In this document: piece by piece, positions 1 to 8,814 of the stretch
How positions within the stretch are numbered: the first letter of the stretch is position 1
How the letters are laid out: the number at the start of each line of letters is the position of its first letter
Origin: Pseudomonadota bacterium
Lineage (GTDB): Bacteria; Pseudomonadota; Gammaproteobacteria; UBA1113
NCBI GenBank assembly: GCA_021781965.1
Contig: JAJXVU010000010.1
Coordinates: 1 to 64,000, forward strand
Direction of reading: 5' to 3'
Length of the DNA: 64,000 nt
The notes under the pieces: model-generated
Databases searched by the model: none
Told to the model about the DNA's origin: nothing
Seen by the model: the letters and a program-made list of their open reading frames with translations, nothing else
Translations under genes and position numbers: made by a program

Positions 1-149
1 GCGGCTTTAAGAGCGATTTGAAAATCCGCTGTGTAAGGGATGTGTATATGACCTTTTTCGACGATATGATGCTGACCATCAGTTTCTAATAAGGCTGCAT
101 CTATACCATCCATAGATGTGCCGCTCATTAAACCTATACTTAATGCCAT
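1..149 (-). CDS. anmK: Anhydro-N-acetylmuramic acid kinase, 5' end only
   Basis: The gene starts at the ATG complementary to 147-149 and runs off the window edge, so only about 49 residues are visible. They read MALSIGLMSGTSMDGIDAAL and onward, matching the AnmK N-terminus (GxMSGTSxDGxD, the ATP-binding loop). AnmK phosphorylates and opens 1,6-anhydro-MurNAc during cell wall recycling in the cytoplasm. nagZ at 14.4 kb acts just upstream in the same pathway. The identification rests on this short but very characteristic motif. Confidence 0.85.
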   Translation of the reverse strand, partial: MALSIGLMSGTSMDGIDAALLETDGQHHIVEKGHIHIPYTADFQIALKA

Positions 150-245
150 GTTAATTCCTCGTAAAAAATTTAGACAAATATAATCTAAATGCAAAGCACA
201 ATAGTGATGGCCGGGTCAGGACCCGGCCAACTAGGAACGATAATA

Positions 246-1475
246 TTAGTTTTCCTCAAAAATCACTTTTTTTCTGGCTGATAAATGCCGTTCACGCAAT
301 TCTACATCGATGTAGCGATCGGTGATAGCGCCTGAACTATGGCCGGCATCGTCGCGCACGTGCTCGCGCGGCCGTATTTTAACATCGTCGGAAATACCGG
401 TATGTCGCAACCAGTGTACCGTAGCTTCGTTTAGCAATTCAGCTTCCTCTTCAAAGCCATCCTGTTGTAATTGGGTGATGGCGCTGTCAAAAGAAAATTG
501 CACGATTTTACGGATGTAATTGGTACTGGTGATGGGGCCCTGCCCCTTGGTGCGTGGTAATAAGGGCGTATAATCCGCCGCGGAAGGCAATGTAGATAAA
601 CCTAAATGTTTGCGCCAGCGCTTTAACGCCTCTAACATCGTCTCGCTAACGGCAATTTGTCGTTCCTTGTTGCCTTTACCGACAGTGGTAAACCACCAAT
701 TGCCATCGCCATCACGGGCAAAATCATTCATTTTCGGCATCCAGCGTTTGCTTGCGGCCAATTCCGAGATACGCAAATACATGGAATACAGGGCAGACAT
801 AATGAATAAAGTGCGCTCGTGTAGTTCGCCATTACTATCGGCTAATTTACGCGCTGTTTCGATGACATATTGCCATTGTAGCTCCGACAAACGACGTATT
901 TTGGCCGAGCTTTGGAAGGAACGGATCAATTGATTTTTTTGGCGTATAAGGGCAACCGGATTGATATCGGCATAGTTTTCTTGAACCAAATAACTGTAAA
1001 AGCTGCTTAATATAGCCAATAATTCACGCAATGAGCCGGAGGCCAATTTAAATTGCTTGATGTCCAGTTCAGCACCTTTACGTCTAGCGGCTTTAGACAC
1101 GGTAACCACAAAAGGCCGCCATTCTGGGTTGGGGATACGGGCACCTTCTTGCTCTATAAAACGGGCAGGTTTGCTATAACCTATCCAATGCTGAGGTGGC
1201 TTTTGACAAAAAGCGACGTATTCCAGCAACTCTTCACGGCGTAATTCCTTAAGAGATTTTTTACAATAAAGCGCTGACCAGTGCAATAAACGCTCAATTT
1301 CACGGCGATAGGAATTAAAGGTACCTAAACTGCCTTTATAGGCCATCAAAAAAGCAGCGGCTTTTTGGATATCTTCTAAACAATAAGATGCACTTAGGGT
1401 ATGGGCATACTGTTGTTGTGCCAGCCGATCTATGGAATCGAATAAGGGCAGCGGTGCAGTGACGGCATTAGCCAT
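246..1475 (-). CDS. Tyrosine-type site-specific recombinase / integrase
   Basis: A 409-aa protein with the tyrosine recombinase layout: an N-terminal SAM-like core-binding region (about residues 35-180) and a C-terminal catalytic domain. The catalytic set appears complete: R235 (MYLRISE), K267 (VGKGNKER), H354-x-x-R357 (HWLRHTG), H379 (AGHSS) and nucleophile Y388 (DRYIDV). The start has an AAGG ribosome binding site about 8 nt upstream. It is longer than XerC/XerD (about 300 aa), so a mobile-element integrase or orphan recombinase is more likely than the dif resolvase. It sits at the edge of the accessory island, with a palindromic repeat beginning 50 bp upstream of its start. No att site was identified. 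Confidence 0.85.
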   Translation of the reverse strand: MANAVTAPLPLFDSIDRLAQQQYAHTLSASYCLEDIQKAAAFLMAYKGSLGTFNSYRREIERLLHWSALYCKKSLKELRREELLEYVAFCQKPPQHWIGYSKPARFIEQEGARIPNPEWRPFVVTVSKAARRKGAELDIKQFKLASGSLRELLAILSSFYSYLVQENYADINPVALIRQKNQLIRSFQSSAKIRRLSELQWQYVIETARKLADSNGELHERTLFIMSALYSMYLRISELAASKRWMPKMNDFARDGDGNWWFTTVGKGNKERQIAVSETMLEALKRWRKHLGLSTLPSAADYTPLLPRTKGQGPITSTNYIRKIVQFSFDSAITQLQQDGFEEEAELLNEATVHWLRHTGISDDVKIRPREHVRDDAGHSSGAITDRYIDVELRERHLSARKKVIFEEN

Positions 1476-1524
1476 GGCGTTTTTACCTTGTTGACGAGTA
1501 GCTATAACTTTGTTCTAATCTATA

Positions 1525-1651
1525 TACTCTTCGCATTTGATTCTTAGGCTTTGTTGCCTTCGCCCATCTTGCTCCCAGTATATGGCAGAAGTACGTCACT
1601 CCTGGGGCTCGAGAGCTAGCCTTCTCGCCTAAAAATCAATTGCTATGAGTA
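1525..1651. repeat. Palindromic repeat family A, copy 1 (127 bp)
   Basis: An imperfect palindrome with terminal inverted repeats. The left end TACTCTTCGCATTTGATTC matches the complement of the right end (ending GCTATGAGTA) with a few mismatches, and the flanking TA extends the ends to TATACTC...GAGTATA. Three other copies are at 5972, 15308 and 30065. It has no coding capacity and looks like a MITE or a bacterial palindromic element. It lies 33 bp upstream of the carbonic anhydrase gene. Confidence 0.85.
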
Positions 1652-1684
1652 TAAAGATATCATAGTTTAAGGTGGGGCGTCATC

Positions 1685-2293
1685 ATGGAAAATAGCTTAA
1701 AAAATATACTTGTTGGTTATCATCAGTTTAGAGAAAAATACGCTAAAGGCGATTTGTCGGTCATGCGCTATTTGTCGCGTTATGGTCAAAATCCGGAAAT
1801 AATGATAGTGGCCTGTTGCGATTCCAGAGTCGATCCAGCATTGATTTTACAATGCGATCCGGGCGATTTATTTGTAGTACGCAATGTGGCCAATATTGTA
1901 CCACCCTATGAACGTGATGAAGCGCATCACGGTACCAGTGCTGCATTGGAATTTGGCGTCTGTTTTTTAAAAGTGAAGAATCTCATTTTACTAGGTCATA
2001 GCCAGTGTGGTGGCATACAAGCTCTGATGGATAATTATAGTGTCGGAAAAAACGATTTCATTTCAAACTGGGTTAATTTAATACATTCAGGCGATGCCGA
2101 GCATTGCAGTACCGATGACTGCGCCAAACAAGCCTTGCAACAGTCTTATCTCAATTGTTTAACCTTTCCGTGGATAAAAGAGAAAATTGAAAAGCAAGAA
2201 TTGGCCCTGCATTTATGGTTTTTTGATATAGAAAGCGGCCAGATTTTTAGGTATTCTGAGGAAGCTAAAACGTATAAAGCCTTGCCGAATTAA
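1685..2293 (+). CDS. Beta-class carbonic anhydrase
   Basis: Reversible CO2 hydration to bicarbonate by a cytoplasmic zinc enzyme. The 202-aa length is usual for the family. The zinc ligands and dyad are visible: C45-D46-S47-R48 in CCDSRVD, then H105 and C108 in LGHSQCGG. The ATG follows AAGGTGGGG at a good distance. The gene lies directly downstream of repeat A and is not in an obvious operon; the ankyrin gene behind it has its own promoter. A truncated, frameshifted second copy is at 6132-6353, so this is the functional paralogue. Its specific role (bicarbonate supply or pH) cannot be read from sequence. Confidence 0.93.
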   Translation: MENSLKNILVGYHQFREKYAKGDLSVMRYLSRYGQNPEIMIVACCDSRVDPALILQCDPGDLFVVRNVANIVPPYERDEAHHGTSAALEFGVCFLKVKNLILLGHSQCGGIQALMDNYSVGKNDFISNWVNLIHSGDAEHCSTDDCAKQALQQSYLNCLTFPWIKEKIEKQELALHLWFFDIESGQIFRYSEEAKTYKALPN

Positions 2294-2365
2294 CACTATC
2301 TTTCTAGCCTACCATTGTAAAAAAATTAATAATATCAAGCTGGTTATATAAGGAAGTCAATGAAA

Positions 2366-2394
2366 TTGACTTTCTATTATACAGTTGATATAAT
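2366..2394 (+). promoter_or_regulatory. Sigma70-type promoter of ankyrin gene copy 1
   Basis: -35 TTGACT (2366-2371), a 17-bp spacer and -10 TATAAT (2389-2394), near consensus, about 48 bp upstream of the ankyrin ATG. The same arrangement is kept in copy 2. The -35 region overlaps a small inverted repeat (GTCAATGAAATTGAC). Strength is inferred from consensus match only. Confidence 0.7.
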
Positions 2395-2441
2395 CCGGCC
2401 TCAACTAGTATAAACCATTTAGAAGTTAAGAGAGGTAATAT

Positions 2442-4536
2442 ATGAGTGCTCAAGATAAAGAATTATTGAAGGTAATAGATGAAAGAAAAGAGTGGAACCC
2501 CCATGAAGAGTCACGGGTCAAAGCATTATTAGCAGCAGGCGCTAATCCTAATGTGCAGGATCAATATGGCACAGCACCACTGCATGTGGCTGCTGATGAA
2601 GGCAATCTAGCACTGGTAAAACTTTTGATAGAGAATGGCGCTAATCTCAATGTGGAAGATGTGAATCATCAAACGCCATTGCTTTTTGCGGCAACGCTAT
2701 AACTATGATGAAATAGCCGCGTATTTATTAGAAAAAGGTGCTAGGGTAGCTCGAATGACCACTAATGAACAAGCATTATGGTTAGCGATACGAAAACAAG
2801 ATTATCAAAAAGTGGAGCAGTTAGTGACAGCTGGCGACATTAATATTAATGTTGTAGATAATTATGGTAACACGCTGTTGCATACGGCTGTTATTAGAGG
2901 TACGCCGCAAATTGTAGAGTTGTTACTAAAAAATGGCGCTCATGTTAATACGCAAGAGGATATGCTTGAATACACACCACTGCATTTTGCTGCCGTTTTA
3001 AGAAGTACTTTTCCGAAAGAGAATATTGAATTGTTACTTCAACATGGGGCTGATATTGAGGCGAAAGATGAATATGGCCAAACGCCGCTGTATTGTGCTG
3101 TTGAGCAAGTAAAGCGTATGCGTGCTGAACCAGCATTATGTGTAGACCTTGCGATTCAACTTTTAGGGCATGGGGCTAATCCAGATGCTACTACTAATAA
3201 GGCAGATCTTATGGATGGAACACCTAGAGGTTTTGTGCGGATACACTGGGAGCGGCTCCATCGCGAACAATTCAGTCGTGCGGAAAAAGCCTATAAAGAA
3301 CAGTATATGACTCTTGAGCAGCGCTTAGACAAAGAGAGAAGTATTTCTCCAAAACTAGAATTATACCTGGCAATAAAAGCAAAAAATTACAATAAAGTCA
3401 AGCAACTATTGGAGAGAAACGTCGTTCATGACATGAATGCTGCAGAGGATGGTGAGACGTTGCTACAAATGGCCGCAGCGCACAGTACACATGAGATTGT
3501 GAAGTTATTACTCGATAAAGGCGCTGATGTTCATGCAAAAAGTTGGGATAAAAAAACAGCTCTGCATTTTGCCGCTTCTGCTGCAACTGTTCGTGTCCTA
3601 TTAGATCGTGGTGCTGATATTGAAGCAAAGGATGTGAGTGATCAAACGCCACTGTGTTGCGTGGTTAGCAGGCAGGATAAAGATACGCACGATAATATGT
3701 CTGCTGCGACCTTGCTATTGGAGCGAGGTGCTAATCCATATGCACCTATCCGTCCTGATAGAACTGGATCAGGACAAACGCCTAGAAGCTGTATGGAAAA
3801 AAACTGGAGTCAGTATGGTCAAACTGCTTTCAACACAGCAGCCAAAATAGCTGTACCTCGGATGACTGCTGAAAAACAAGAACAGCAATTACAACAAGCA
3901 ATACGAGAGAAAAATTACCCTAGAGTCGAGCAATTTTTGAAAGCCAGAAAAAACAGTATTGATGCTGTGGATGATGTGGGTGAAACGCTATTACATACTG
4001 CTGTTCAATGCAGTACGCCTGCGATTGTGGAATTATTGCTAACAAAGGGTGCTAATGCTAATGCAAGAAACCTTCTAGAGCAAACTCCCTTGCATTTGGC
4101 TGCCACATCTCAAAAAAGCGCTGCGAATGAAAATATTGATGTATTAATGCGTCATGGGGCTGATGTTGAGGCAAGAGATGTAAATGGCCAAACCCCTTTG
4201 TGTCACGTTGTTATCAGAGAGGATTTAGAGATAGCGCTAGTTCTTTTAAGGCATGGAGCGAATCCAGATGCCGATGCGTTTATTGAGGCTTCTTCTGCGG
4301 ATAAACTAACCGCTAGGGCCTATGTGCACAAGCATTGGCATGAGTTCTATGTCCGTATGTTTAACAAGGCGGAAGAAGAATATAAGGCGAGCAATGCAAA
4401 TGCTCAAACATCGGCGCAGCTATTGGGTAGATCGCTATCTCAGGTTACGAATCCTTCGTCATCATCTTCCTCTTCAGTGCCACAAACGGAGCATCGTCAA
4501 GCTCCCTCTCCGCATCAGAGTTGCTCACTTGCATAG
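2442..4536 (+). pseudogene. Ankyrin-repeat protein, copy 1, broken by a +1 frameshift
   Basis: The first reading frame (2442-2702, MSAQDKELLK...) matches the N-terminus of the intact paralogue at 6503. It stops after 86 codons because of one extra G in GCGGCAACG near 2690 (paralogue: GCGCAACG). The remaining 616 codons continue in another frame to 4536 and keep the ankyrin consensus throughout, for example TPLHFAA, LLLKNGAHVNTQE and NGQTPLCHVV. The 3' part could still be made from a TTG at 2686, or by slippage. The last 11 codons lie beyond the duplicated segment and are antisense to the glycosyltransferase gene, with a 92-bp convergent overlap. Probably a secreted effector family; broken or expressed as a fragment here. 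Confidence 0.8.
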
Positions 4537-5854
4537 GATTATCCGTACCTATTGGCGCAGGGTGTATGCCTGCTTCTAATAACCTTTGAGCAGTTATAGC
4601 AGATTGGGCAAAGAAACTCGGGCACAGAGTAGCAATAGAGGGGGGTATATTGTGTTGTTGTTCTCTTTGAACGGCAATATCGGTATTGCCCCTCGTTAAA
4701 TCTGAATCATCCATTTCATCGTCTGGCGTGGGCTTGTCGAAAGCAGGATCATTTTGTAGCGCATGAGCTGACAATTTTCTTTTTAAATCGAGGTCAGTAA
4801 GCCTGTTGCCTATGTTATCTAAGTTAATATCTTTTGGAAATTCGGCGATCACTTCAAGTTTTGCACCAAAAGGCCTGAATACACTCAAAAAGCGGTATTG
4901 TTTTTTATCAGGATTAATGTAGATAACACTTCTCTCTAGGGAATGTTCTAACAATCGCGGATCGTCTAAATATAGGTTAAATTGCCGCCACGAACATGAT
5001 TTTTCTGCAACCCGCTCTGAAGTAATATATGTAGCGAAGTTGACAGCGTTGCTAGATGCTTGATAATCAACTAGGTAGTTTGTTTTGCTAGAAAATGAGG
5101 TGTGGCGATGATTGCGGAATAGTACCACTATCCGCCCCGACGAATCTATAGAAAATAAGTCCCTATTGGGTGTTATCAGCTTCCCCTGCATACGAAATAG
5201 GGAAGTGAAACAGGTTATCGTTGTGATGAAGCTTTGTTTGAGCGCTTCGGTTTCACATCCCTTATATTTTTCATAATGTTCCCCTACCAACTGGAAATAA
5301 TCGAGAAAAAATGCATTAAGAAAACGTGGGTTATTGATTTTTCTTACTATCATGCGATCATTTCTGAGATCTCCTGGGGTATGTTCGAAGGCTAATCCCC
5401 ATGGGTTTTGGTTAAATTCTTGTGGAAGTCGGCGTAACTGTTCTAGTAAGTCCGGACCGAAGAAAGTATCGTTACAGTCATAATAGATGTAAAGTGTATC
5501 TTTTTTTAAACTTGTTGCAATAGCAATCCGTAACACATCAGATGCAGCAGCATAAGCTGCTATATCTCCTTCATCTCCCAATTGGACAAAGTTCTTAATA
5601 ATATCAATAATAGCATTAATCGGATGTTGATGTTCTTTTGCTCGGAGTGAATTGTAGTCTTTGACTTCAATATTTGAGTTGGTAAGACTGTTAATAGTTG
5701 CTTGATCTAACGTATCGATATTTGTCCAAAACTCGAAAAAGAAATTTGCTTTGCTACCCACTATAGCAGTTTCTATAATACTTTCTACACAACCTTCTGG
5801 AAGAAGAGAACCTTTCTGTAGAAAATATACTGCAGCTATTTTATTTTTAGTCAT
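4445..5854 (-). CDS. Putative TcdA/TcdB-type glycosyltransferase, probable effector
   Basis: A 469-aa protein. Residues 104-129 read ASDVLRIAIATSL...YIYYDCND, resembling the AASD-x-LR...(Y)xDxD signature of large clostridial toxin-like and DXD-containing (Gly_transf_sug) glycosyltransferases. D105 and R109 would bind the nucleotide sugar and the YYDCND acids the metal. An N-terminal region with FEFWTNID fits a Rossmann-type GT-A fold. No signal peptide or membrane segment is seen, in keeping with type IV secretion or a cytosolic role. The C-terminal ~20 residues are encoded antisense to the ankyrin gene tail, inside the duplicated segment. The C-terminal third (about 330-469) is not recognised. 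Sugar donor and target are unknown. Confidence 0.6.
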   Translation of the reverse strand: MTKNKIAAVYFLQKGSLLPEGCVESIIETAIVGSKANFFFEFWTNIDTLDQATINSLTNSNIEVKDYNSLRAKEHQHPINAIIDIIKNFVQLGDEGDIAAYAAASDVLRIAIATSLKKDTLYIYYDCNDTFFGPDLLEQLRRLPQEFNQNPWGLAFEHTPGDLRNDRMIVRKINNPRFLNAFFLDYFQLVGEHYEKYKGCETEALKQSFITTITCFTSLFRMQGKLITPNRDLFSIDSSGRIVVLFRNHRHTSFSSKTNYLVDYQASSNAVNFATYITSERVAEKSCSWRQFNLYLDDPRLLEHSLERSVIYINPDKKQYRFLSVFRPFGAKLEVIAEFPKDINLDNIGNRLTDLDLKRKLSAHALQNDPAFDKPTPDDEMDDSDLTRGNTDIAVQREQQHNIPPSIATLCPSFFAQSAITAQRLLEAGIHPAPIGTDNPMQVSNSDAERELDDAPFVALKRKMMTKDS

Positions 5855-5971
5855 AATACCCGGCTTCTTTTACTGTTATTACTAAGTTTTCTTGGTAATT
5901 TTGATGAGCTGATTTTACCTTCATGGGGGGATAACACAACCTGCATGTTATCTTTCAAATGCCTTTCGATA

Positions 5972-6098
5972 TACTCTTCGCATTTTATTTTTAGGTGTGG
6001 TTGCCTTCGCCCATCTTGCCCCCAGTATATGGCAGAAGTACGTCACTCCTGGGGCTCGAGAGCTAGCCTTCTAGCCTAAAAATCAACTGCTATGAGTA
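5972..6098. repeat. Palindromic repeat family A, copy 2 (127 bp)
   Basis: Same length and orientation as copy 1, with ends TATACTC...GAGTATA. It forms the left end of the second duplicated segment. A few substitutions against copy 1 (for example CTAGCC for CTCGCC) show the copies have diverged since duplication. Confidence 0.85.
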
Positions 6099-6131
6099 TA
6101 AAGATATCATAGTTTAAGGTGGGGCGTCATC

Positions 6132-6353
6132 ATGGAAAATAGCTTAAAAAAATATACTCGTCGGGTATCATAACTTTTGACTGAGCCAAACAAGCCTTGC
6201 AACAGTCTTATCTCAATTGTTTAACCTTTCCGTGGATAAAAGAGAAAATTGAAAAGCAAGAATTGGCCCTGCACTTATTTTTTTGATATAGAAAGCGGGC
6301 AAATTTTTAGGTATTCTGAGGAAGCTAAAACGTATAAAGCCCTGCCGAATTAA
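6132..6353 (+). pseudogene. Carbonic anhydrase remnant
   Basis: It begins with the same ATG context and first codons as the intact gene at 1685, then carries an extra A in the poly-A run (frameshift) and an internal deletion of about 390 bp that removes all zinc ligands. The last ~80 codons follow, from CCAAACAAGCC, with further small indels, to the same stop codon. It cannot make a carbonic anhydrase. It shows that one half of the duplication has been released from selection. Confidence 0.88.
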
Positions 6354-6426
6354 CACTACCTTTCTAGCCCTACCATTGTAAAGAAATTAATAATATCAAG
6401 CTGGTTATATAAGGAAGCCAATGAAG

Positions 6427-6455
6427 TTGACTTCATATTATACAGCTGGTACAAT
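6427..6455 (+). promoter_or_regulatory. Sigma70-type promoter of ankyrin gene copy 2
   Basis: -35 TTGACT (6427-6432), a 17-bp spacer and -10 TACAAT (6450-6455). It is homologous to the copy 1 promoter with one change in the -10 box (TATAAT to TACAAT), so it may be weaker. The start codon lies about 47 bp downstream behind AGAAGTAAT. Confidence 0.65.
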
Positions 6456-6502
6456 CCGGCCTCACTTATTTTAAACCATTTAGAAGTTAAGAGAAGTAAT
6501 AT

Positions 6503-8641
6503 ATGAGCGCTCAAGATAATAATATTGAATTATTGAAAACAATAAATGAACGAAGAAAGTGGAGTCCGGAGGAAGAGTTACGGATCAAAGCATTATTAGT
6601 AGCAGGCGCTAATCTTAATGTAAAAAATGAATATGGCCAAACATTGCTACATTGGGCTCTTAATGAAGGCAGTTTAGAGGCAGTAAAATTTTTGATAGAG
6701 AATGGCGCTGATTTCAATGTGGAAGATATGCATGGCCAAACACCATTATTCTTTGCGCAACGCTATGACTATGATGAAATAGCCGCGTATTTATTAGAAA
6801 AAGGTGCTAGGGTAGCTCGAATGACCACTAATGAACAGGCATTATGGTCAGCAATACGAAAGAAGGATTATCAACAGGCCGAGCAATTGGTGATAAGTGG
6901 GGGTATTAATATTAATGCAGTAGATAATTATGGTGCAACGCTGTTGCATACGGCTGTTATTAGAGGTACGCCGCAAATTGTAGAGTTGTTGCTAAAAAAT
7001 GGCGCCGATGTTCATGCGCAGGAGGGTATGCTTACCCACACACCACTTCATTTTGCCGCCGCTTTAAGAAGTAATTCTCCGAAAGAGAATATTGAATTGT
7101 TAATACAATTTGGAGCGGATATTGAGGCGAAAGATAGCTATGGCAAAACGCCACTGTATTGTGCTGTTGAGAGAGTAGAGGATATGTCTACGGGTGCTAA
7201 GCGAGCAGTCTGTGTGGGTATTGCGATTCAACTTTTAGGGCATGGGGCCAATCCAGATGCCGCTACTAATAAGGTAGATAGTGCTGGGAGAACGCTTGTT
7301 GCTGAAACACCTAGAGGTTTTGTGCAGATACGCTGGGAGCGGCTCCATCGCGAACAATTCAGTCGTGCGGAAAAGGCCTATAAAAAAGAGCATATGATTT
7401 CCGAACAGCGCGCAGACAAAGAGCAAAGGATTTCTCCAAAACTAAAGTTATGCCTGGCAATAAAGGCAAAAGACTATAATGCAGTCAAGCAATTATTGGA
7501 AGAAAAAGCCGTTAATGATATTAATGCTGTAGAGAGTGGCGGGACATTGTTACAACTGGCTGCCGCGCTCAGTACACCTGAGATTGTGACGTTATTGCTG
7601 GAAAAGGGCGCTGATGTTCATGCAAGAAATGCTGGTCGGAAAACAGCTCTGCATTTTGCGGCTTCCGCTGCAATAGTCCGTGTTCTATTAGCGCACGGAG
7701 CTGATATTGAAGCAAAGGATATGAGTGACCAAACGCCATTGTGTTGTGTGGTGAGCAGGCAAGATAAAGATACCCACCATAATATGGCTGCTGCAGTCTT
7801 GCTGTTGCAGCATGGCGCCAATCCATATGCACCTATACGCCCTGGATTTGTTGATCCTACTTTGAGTAGCCTATTTTACAATAAAACTGGATCAGGGCAA
7901 ACGGCTAGGAGCCGTATGGAAAGAAATTGGAGGAAATACGGTCAAACTGCTTTCAATACAGCAGATAAAATAGCGGTACCTCGGATGCCTGCTGAAAAAC
8001 AAGAACAGTTGTTACAAAAAGCAATACGGGATAAAGACTACCCTAGATTGGAACAATTATTGAGAGCTAGAAAAAGGAGGATTGATGCTGTGGATGGCGC
8101 AGGTGAAACGCTGTTGCACAATGCGGTTAGATATAGTAATCCTGAGATTGTGGATTTATTGCTAATAAATGGTGCTAATCCTAGTGCAAGAAACCTTCTA
8201 GGGCAAACTCCCTTACATTTGGCTGCTGCATCTCAAGAAAAAGGCCGCGAAAATATTCATATATTAGTGCAAAATCAGGCTGATGTTGAGGCAAGAGATG
8301 TAAATGGCCAAACCCCTTTGTGTCACGCTGTTAGCACAGAGAATTTATATACGGCGCGAGCACTTTTACAGCACGGAGCGAATCCAGATGCAGATGCGTT
8401 TATTGAGGATTCTTCTGGGGATAAACTAACTGCTAGGGCCTATGTGCAGAAGCATTGGCATGAGTACTATGCCCGTATGTTTAACAAGGCGGAAGAAGAG
8501 TATAAGGCGAGCAATGCAAATACCCAAACATGGGCGCAGCTATTGTGTAGATCGTTATCTCAGGTTACGAATCATTCGTCATCATCTTCCTCTTCAGTGC
8601 CACAAACGGAGCATCGTCAATCTCCTACTCCTAAGAGGTAG
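6503..8641 (+). CDS. Ankyrin-repeat protein, copy 2, intact (712 aa)
   Basis: Residues 24-108 hold about two and a half ankyrin repeats. A module of roughly 170-185 residues then occurs three times (about 111-296, 313-495 and 500-668). Each module begins with LxxAIRxKDY, has ankyrin cores such as INAVDxxGxTLLHxAV and TPLHFAA...GADIEAKD...TPLC, then HGANPDA, and closes with a helical W...F..A...Y segment. The C-terminus is a serine-rich tail (SSSSSSSVPQTEHRQ). There is no signal peptide or membrane span. Ankyrin proteins of this kind are common Dot/Icm effectors in Legionella and Coxiella, but the target is unknown. It has its own promoter. Confidence 0.85.
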   Translation: MSAQDNNIELLKTINERRKWSPEEELRIKALLVAGANLNVKNEYGQTLLHWALNEGSLEAVKFLIENGADFNVEDMHGQTPLFFAQRYDYDEIAAYLLEKGARVARMTTNEQALWSAIRKKDYQQAEQLVISGGININAVDNYGATLLHTAVIRGTPQIVELLLKNGADVHAQEGMLTHTPLHFAAALRSNSPKENIELLIQFGADIEAKDSYGKTPLYCAVERVEDMSTGAKRAVCVGIAIQLLGHGANPDAATNKVDSAGRTLVAETPRGFVQIRWERLHREQFSRAEKAYKKEHMISEQRADKEQRISPKLKLCLAIKAKDYNAVKQLLEEKAVNDINAVESGGTLLQLAAALSTPEIVTLLLEKGADVHARNAGRKTALHFAASAAIVRVLLAHGADIEAKDMSDQTPLCCVVSRQDKDTHHNMAAAVLLLQHGANPYAPIRPGFVDPTLSSLFYNKTGSGQTARSRMERNWRKYGQTAFNTADKIAVPRMPAEKQEQLLQKAIRDKDYPRLEQLLRARKRRIDAVDGAGETLLHNAVRYSNPEIVDLLLINGANPSARNLLGQTPLHLAAASQEKGRENIHILVQNQADVEARDVNGQTPLCHAVSTENLYTARALLQHGANPDADAFIEDSSGDKLTARAYVQKHWHEYYARMFNKAEEEYKASNANTQTWAQLLCRSLSQVTNHSSSSSSSVPQTEHRQSPTPKR

Positions 8642-8814
8642 GGCTGTTAAATTTTAATAATAAGCTACGGCGTTGCTTAGGTGGCGCCTCTGCCCGCATT
8701 CTGTCTGAAATATTTGATTCTGAACTGTTACGAAAAAATCCCTGCGCGATGAGTGCGGAGCCAGTATGCGCTGCCAATGAGGGCGAGCATAAAGCTCACC
8801 CCCACGGCGACGTA

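Larger units (their letters stand above)
1525..4505. repeat. Segmental duplication, copy 1 (element A + carbonic anhydrase + ankyrin gene)
   Basis: This segment is repeated at 5972-8625 in the same orientation with high nucleotide identity. Similarity begins at the left end of repeat A and ends near 4505, just after a shared serine-codon run and VPQTEHRQ. Here the carbonic anhydrase is intact and the ankyrin gene is frameshifted; the other copy shows the reverse. A minus-strand glycosyltransferase gene separates the two copies. Confidence 0.85.
5972..8625. repeat. Segmental duplication, copy 2
   Basis: Homologous to 1525-4505 in the same order: element A, carbonic anhydrase (deleted inside), ankyrin promoter and ankyrin gene (intact). 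It is shorter than copy 1 mainly because of the roughly 390-bp deletion in the carbonic anhydrase. Ankyrin gene divergence is spread along its length, with small insertions around codons 225-270 and 450-460. Confidence 0.85.

Noticed and set aside
246-1475. Calling the recombinase XerC or XerD
   Set aside because: It is about 100 residues longer with a different C-terminus, and no dif-like site was found nearby.
2686-4536. Treating the 616-aa frame as a separate normal gene with a TTG start
   Set aside because: Alignment with 6503-8641 shows it is the continuation of the 2442 frame after a one-base insertion; there is no RBS at the TTG.
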